15,525 nucleotides of DNA from Citrobacter sp. (GTDB taxonomy: Bacteria; Pseudomonadota; Gammaproteobacteria; Enterobacterales; Enterobacteriaceae): contig DXKH01000090.1 of the NCBI GenBank assembly GCA_019415335.1, positions 1 through 15,525 on the forward strand, read 5' to 3'. The notes under the pieces are model-generated. The model was not told the DNA's origin and did not search any database. It saw nothing but the letters and a program-made list of their open reading frames with translations. The position numbers were made by a program, and so were the translations under genes. Of this stretch, positions 11,769 through 15,525 are shown piece after piece; the first letter of the stretch is position 1; each line of letters starts with the position of its first letter.

Positions 11769-11776
11769 TCTAATCA

Positions 11777-13988
11777 GGACATTACGTTCCTGTCTGGCGT
11801 TTTGCGCTACCTGATCGAAAACAACAAAATCAACGCCGAATACGTTAAGCATTACACCAACGCCAGCCTGCTGGTGCGTGATGATTTTGCTTTCGAAGAT
11901 GGCCTGTTCAGCGGTTATGACGCTGAAAAACGCCAGTACGATAAATCGTCCTGGAACTATCAGTTCGATGAAAACGGCTATGCGAAACGCGATGAAACAC
12001 TGACTCATCCGCGCTGTGTGTGGAACTTGCTGAAAGCGCACGTTTCCCGCTACACGCCGGACGTAGTAGAAAACATCTGCGGTACGCCAAAAGCCGACTT
12101 CCTGAAAGTGTGTGAAGTGCTGGCCTCCACCAGCGCACCGGATCGCACAACCACCTTCCTGTACGCGCTGGGCTGGACGCAGCACACCGTGGGTGCGCAG
12201 AACATCCGTACTATGGCGATGATCCAGCTGCTGCTCGGTAACATGGGTATGGCCGGTGGCGGCGTGAACGCATTGCGTGGTCACTCCAACATTCAGGGCC
12301 TGACCGACTTAGGTCTGCTCTCAACCAGCCTGCCGGGTTATCTGACGCTGCCGTCAGAAAAACAGGTTGATTTGCAGTCGTATCTGGAAGCGAATACGCC
12401 GAAAGCGACGCTGGCTGATCAGGTGAACTACTGGAGCAACTATCCGAAGTTCTTCGTTAGCCTGATGAAATCTTTCTACGGCGATGCCGCGCAAAAAGAG
12501 AACAACTGGGGCTACGACTGGCTGCCGAAGTGGGACCAGACCTACGACGTCATAAAGTATTTCAACATGATGGACGAAGGCAAAGTCACCGGTTATTTCT
12601 GCCAGGGCTTTAACCCGGTTGCGTCCTTCCCGGACAAAAACAAAGTGGTGAGCTGCCTGAGCAAGCTGAAGTACATGGTGGTAATCGATCCGCTGGTGAC
12701 TGAAACTTCTACCTTCTGGCAGAACCACGGCGAGTCGAACGATGTCGATCCGGCGTCTATTCAGACTGAAGTATTCCGTCTGCCTTCGACCTGCTTTGCT
12801 GAAGAAGATGGTTCTATCGCTAACTCCGGTCGCTGGTTGCAGTGGCACTGGAAAGGTCAGGACGCGCCGGGCGAAGCGCGTAACGACGGCGAAATTCTGG
12901 CGGGTATCTACCATCATCTGCGCGAGTTGTACCAGGCCGAAGGTGGTAAAGGCGTAGAACCGCTGATGAAGATGAGCTGGAACTACAAGCAGCCGCACGA
13001 ACCGCAATCTGACGAAGTAGCTAAAGAGAACAACGGCTACGCGCTGGAAGATCTCTATGATGCCAATGGCGTGCTGATTGCGAAGAAAGGTCAGTTGCTG
13101 AGTAGCTTTGCGCATCTGCGTGATGACGGTACAACCGCATCGTCTTGCTGGATCTACACCGGTAGCTGGACAGAGCAGGGCAACCAGATGGCTAACCGCG
13201 ATAACTCCGACCCATCTGGTCTGGGGAATACGCTGGGATGGGCCTGGGCGTGGCCGCTCAACCGTCGCGTACTCTACAACCGTGCTTCGGCGGATATCAA
13301 CGGTAAACCGTGGGATCCGAAACGGATGCTGATCCAGTGGAACGGCAGCAAGTGGACGGGTAACGATATTCCGGACTTCGGCAATGCCGCGCCAGGTACA
13401 CCAACCGGACCGTTTATCATGCAGCCGGAAGGGATGGGACGCCTGTTTGCCATCAACAAAATGGCGGAAGGTCCGTTCCCGGAACACTACGAGCCAATCG
13501 AAACGCCGCTGGGCACTAACCCGCTGCATCCGAACGTGGTGTCTAACCCGGTCGTTCGTCTGTATGAACAAGACGCGCTGCGGATGGGTAAAAAAGAGCA
13601 GTTCCCGTATGTGGGTACGACCTATCGTCTGACCGAGCACTTCCACACATGGACCAAGCACGCGTTGCTCAACGCAATTGCTCAGCCGGAACAGTTTGTG
13701 GAAATCAGCGAAACGCTGGCGGCGGCGAAAGGCATTAATAATGGCGATCGTGTCACTGTCTCAAGCAAGCGTGGCTTTATCCGCGCGGTGGCGGTGGTAA
13801 CGCGCCGTCTGAAACCGCTGAATGTAAACGGTCAGCAGGTTGAAACGGTGGGTATTCCAATCCACTGGGGCTTTGAGGGTGTCGCGCGTAAAGGTTATAT
13901 CGCTAACACTCTGACGCCGAATGTCGGTGATGCAAACTCGCAAACGCCGGAATATAAAGCGTTCTTAGTCAACATCGAGAAGGCGTAA
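11777..13988 (+). pseudogene. fdnG: fdnG 3' fragment: formate dehydrogenase-N alpha subunit, interrupted by prophage
   Basis: The last 736 codons of fdnG remain, from DITFLSGVLRYLIENNK to LVNIEKA, in one open frame without internal stops. FdnG is the periplasmic molybdopterin-guanine-dinucleotide, 4Fe-4S and selenocysteine catalytic subunit that oxidises formate; the full protein has 1015 residues. The lost part (about 279 residues) contains the twin-arginine signal, the iron-sulfur motif and selenocysteine 196. The fragment keeps much of the molybdopterin oxidoreductase domain (for example GGGVNALRGHSNIQG) and the C-terminal dinucleotide-binding domain. The frame upstream of the junction runs open into phage sequence back to 11694 but has no start with a ribosome site. 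A TTG at 11802 could start a cytoplasmic fragment, which should be inactive. The fdnG identity rather than fdoG follows from the neighbouring 294-residue FdnH. Confidence 0.95.
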
Positions 13989-14000
13989 GGGGGCGAACAG

Positions 14001-14885
14001 ATGGCTATGGAAACGCAGGACATTATCAAAAGGTCCGCAACTAACTCCATCACGCCGCCTTCGCAGGTGCGTGATTACAAAGCAGAAGTCGCAAAACTTA
14101 TCGACGTTTCCACCTGTATCGGCTGTAAAGCCTGTCAGGTGGCGTGTTCGGAGTGGAACGACATCCGTGATGAAGTGGGGCACTGCGTCGGGGTTTACGA
14201 TAACCCCGCCGATCTGAGCGCCAAGTCCTGGACTGTGATGCGCTTTAGCGAAACCGAACAGAACGGCAAGCTGGAGTGGCTGATCCGTAAAGACGGCTGT
14301 ATGCACTGTGAAGATCCGGGCTGCCTGAAGGCGTGCCCGTCTGCTGGTGCAATCATTCAGTACGCTAACGGGATTGTCGATTTCCAGTCGGAAAACTGCA
14401 TCGGCTGTGGTTACTGCATTGCCGGGTGTCCGTTTAATATTCCGCGCCTCAACAAAGAGGATAACCGGGTATATAAATGCACGCTCTGCGTCGATCGCGT
14501 CAGCGTCGGCCAGGAACCAGCTTGTGTGAAAACCTGTCCGACCGGGGCTATCCACTTCGGCACCAAGAAGGAGATGCTGGAGCTGGCGGAACAGCGCGTG
14601 GCGAAACTGAAAGCGCGTGGTTACGAACATGCTGGCGTCTACAACCCGGAAGGGGTCGGTGGTACGCACGTCATGTACGTGTTGCATCACGCCGATCAGC
14701 CGGAGCTGTATCACGGTCTGCCGAAAGATCCGAAGATCGACACATCGGTGAACTTGTGGAAAGGCGCGTTGAAACCGCTGGCAGCGGCTGGCTTTATCGC
14801 CACTTTTGCCGGGTTGATTTTCCACTACATCGGTATTGGCCCGAATAAGGAAGTGGACGATGACGAGGAGGAGCATCATGAGTAA
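14001..14885 (+). CDS. fdnH: Formate dehydrogenase-N beta (iron-sulfur) subunit
   Basis: The product is 294 residues, the full length of E. coli FdnH. It passes electrons from the alpha subunit to the membrane cytochrome through four 4Fe-4S clusters. The cysteine sets are C39/42/45/49, C100/103/108/112, C133/136/139/143 and C160/163/175/179, all intact. A single membrane anchor lies at about 257-279 ([24 protein letters not shown]), with the acidic tail DDDEEEHHE. The start [20 protein letters not shown] identifies FdnH, as FdoH begins MAYQSQDII. It follows fdnG by 12 bases with GGGGGCGA as ribosome site and overlaps fdnI by 8. Because the operon promoter lies upstream of the prophage, expression is probably lost or reduced, although the gene itself is undamaged. 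Confidence 0.98.
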   Translation: MAMETQDIIKRSATNSITPPSQVRDYKAEVAKLIDVSTCIGCKACQVACSEWNDIRDEVGHCVGVYDNPADLSAKSWTVMRFSETEQNGKLEWLIRKDGCMHCEDPGCLKACPSAGAIIQYANGIVDFQSENCIGCGYCIAGCPFNIPRLNKEDNRVYKCTLCVDRVSVGQEPACVKTCPTGAIHFGTKKEMLELAEQRVAKLKARGYEHAGVYNPEGVGGTHVMYVLHHADQPELYHGLPKDPKIDTSVNLWKGALKPLAAAGFIATFAGLIFHYIGIGPNKEVDDDEEEHHE

Positions 14886-15525
14886 GTCGAAAATGATTGT
14901 GCGCACCAAGTTTATTGATCGCGCCTGTCACTGGACCGTGGTGATTTGCTTCTTCCTGGTGGCGCTGTCCGGGATTTCGTTCTTCTTCCCGACGCTGCAA
15001 TGGCTGACGCAAACCTTCGGTACGCCGCAGATGGGGCGCATTTTGCACCCGTTCTTCGGCATTGCGATTTTCGTCGCGCTGATGTTTATGTTTGTGCGTT
15101 TTGTGCATCACAACATCCCGGATAAGAAAGATATTCCGTGGCTGTTGAACATTGTCGAAGTATTAAAAGGCAATGAGCACAAAGTGGCGGATGTCGGTAA
15201 GTACAACGCCGGGCAAAAGATGATGTTCTGGTCAATCATGAGCATGATTTTCGTGCTGCTGGTGACCGGGGTGATTATCTGGCGTCCGTACTTTGCGCAG
15301 TACTTCCCGATGCAGGTTGTTCGCTACAGCCTGCTGATTCACGCGGCTGCGGGTATCATCCTGATCCACGCCATCCTGATCCATATGTATATGGCATTCT
15401 GGGTGAAAGGATCGATTAAAGGGATGATCGAAGGGAAGGTGAGCCGTCGCTGGGCGAAGAAACACCATCCGCGCTGGTATCGTGAAATCGAGAAGGCAGA
15501 AGCGAAAAAAGAGAGTGAAGAAGGG
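14878..15525 (+). CDS. fdnI: Formate dehydrogenase-N gamma subunit, cytochrome b556 (3' end cut by window)
   Basis: The window holds 216 codons of what should be a 217-codon gene, lacking only the last residue and the stop. FdnI is the inner-membrane dihaem cytochrome b that passes electrons to menaquinone. Four membrane spans can be seen at about 20-37, 55-76, 114-136 and 148-172. The known haem-ligand histidines H18, H57, H155 and H169 are all present. It starts within the end of fdnH (ATG eight bases before that gene's last base), with GAGGAG upstream. The sequence agrees with K-12 FdnI wherever I can recall it. Expression should suffer from the same polarity as fdnH. Confidence 0.98.
   Translation, partial: MSKSKMIVRTKFIDRACHWTVVICFFLVALSGISFFFPTLQWLTQTFGTPQMGRILHPFFGIAIFVALMFMFVRFVHHNIPDKKDIPWLLNIVEVLKGNEHKVADVGKYNAGQKMMFWSIMSMIFVLLVTGVIIWRPYFAQYFPMQVVRYSLLIHAAAGIILIHAILIHMYMAFWVKGSIKGMIEGKVSRRWAKKHHPRWYREIEKAEAKKESEEG

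Larger units (their letters stand above)
1..11776 (+). mobile_element. Mu-like (BcepMu-type) transposable prophage, right part
   Basis: The stretch carries a full set of Mu-type early genes: repressor, Ner-like protein, DDE transposase, ATPase partner, GemA and Mor. The transposition operon runs toward the physical end of the element and the lysis-side gene runs the other way. Classical Mu instead has early genes at its left end reading inward. This inverted arrangement, plus a gp16-like regulator and an adenine methylase, fits the BcepMu family as I know it; that assignment is inference without a database search. The right end is placed at 11776 because the sequence up to there ends in CA and fdnG-matching sequence starts directly after. 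The left end is outside the window, so total length and the matching left junction cannot be given. All visible early genes are open, so the element may be functional. Confidence 0.9.
11639..11776. other. Right terminus of the prophage (attR side)
   Basis: This 138-base non-coding segment holds the operon terminator, a small inverted repeat TGTAA-5-TTACA (11676-11690), and two imperfect direct repeats at 11734 and 11757. The last bases are CTAATCA; the terminal CA-3' is what DDE transposases of the Mu type need. Downstream the sequence GGACATTACG continues as fdnG codons. If the target duplication is 5 bp, as in Mu, it would be GGACA (11777-11781); the left copy is not in the window. Confidence 0.72.

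Noticed and set aside
12354..13661. Leftward 435-residue frame within fdnG
   Set aside because: It is long only because of codon bias on the opposite strand; fdnG is unmistakable on the plus strand.
11802..13988. fdnG fragment as a real gene starting at TTG 11802
   Set aside because: The TTG is an internal leucine codon of fdnG; the open frame goes back through the junction and there is no ribosome site.
13965..14909. Leftward 314-residue frame opposite fdnH
   Set aside because: Shadow of fdnH, whose sixteen cluster cysteines are all in place on the plus strand.
14001..15525. Aerobic fdoHI instead of fdnHI
   Set aside because: The beta subunit begins MAMETQDII, is 294 residues long and ends EEEHHE, as in FdnH; FdoH begins MAYQSQDII and is 300 long.
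1..15525. CRISPR array, tRNA, rRNA or insertion sequence
   Set aside because: I found no regularly spaced repeats, tRNA-like cloverleaf or IS transposase besides the phage DDE enzyme.

Overview
This is a chromosomal window from Escherichia coli (or Shigella). The right-hand 3.7 kb carries the nitrate-inducible formate dehydrogenase operon fdnGHI, recognisable residue by residue. The fdnG gene is interrupted by the end of a Mu-like transposable prophage that fills positions 1 to about 11776 and continues off the left edge.

The prophage has the layout I associate with the BcepMu family rather than with classical Mu. The regulatory switch is internal. The early/transposition operon runs rightward from the switch to the physical end of the element, while lysis/late functions run leftward from a separate divergent region. 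From left to right: the start of an unidentified leftward gene (1-18) and a holin-like membrane protein (21-371, minus); a dyad-rich non-coding region (405-618); a rightward cassette with a D12-class DNA adenine methylase and a small unknown protein (619-1671); a terminator-like hairpin (1710-1732); and a leftward lysogenic pair made of a predicted tail-anchored membrane protein of unknown role (1770-2339) and an HTH repressor (2397-2762). An 81-bp divergent operator region (2763-2843) follows.

From 2844 to 11638 lies one tight rightward early operon with many ATGA-type or short overlaps. It holds a small Ner/BcepMu-gp16-like DNA-binding protein, a winged-helix protein, a coiled-coil protein with two 13-bp dyads in its gene, a small unknown, the DDE transposase, the AAA ATPase target-selection protein, a small unknown, a DUF3164 protein, a zinc-ribbon miniprotein, two consecutive and unrelated-looking MazG/DUF550-type nucleotide pyrophosphohydrolases, a DUF2786 protein, a small membrane protein, GemA, the Mor activator and a short DUF3486 (Mu gp27-like) protein. 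A GC-rich hairpin with a T-rich tail ends the operon.

The phage terminus contains two imperfect direct repeats on a 23-bp period, the likely transposase-binding sites. It appears to end in the canonical CA-3' at 11776. Host fdnG resumes at about 11777-11778, with the last 736 codons of a normally 1015-codon gene. The Tat signal, N-terminal iron-sulfur domain and selenocysteine region are therefore separated from the rest, and formate dehydrogenase-N should be inactive even though fdnH and fdnI look intact. In working terms: repressor and small DNA-binding proteins set the lysis/lysogeny choice, TnpA/TnpB move the element, the middle genes support replication and alter nucleotide pools, and Mor is expected to switch on the leftward late genes in trans.

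The parts least explained by known biology are the lysogen-expressed tail-anchored protein (a candidate exclusion or defence factor), the dyad-rich 405-618 region, the paired 13-bp dyads inside the coiled-coil gene, and the tandem nucleotide pyrophosphohydrolases.
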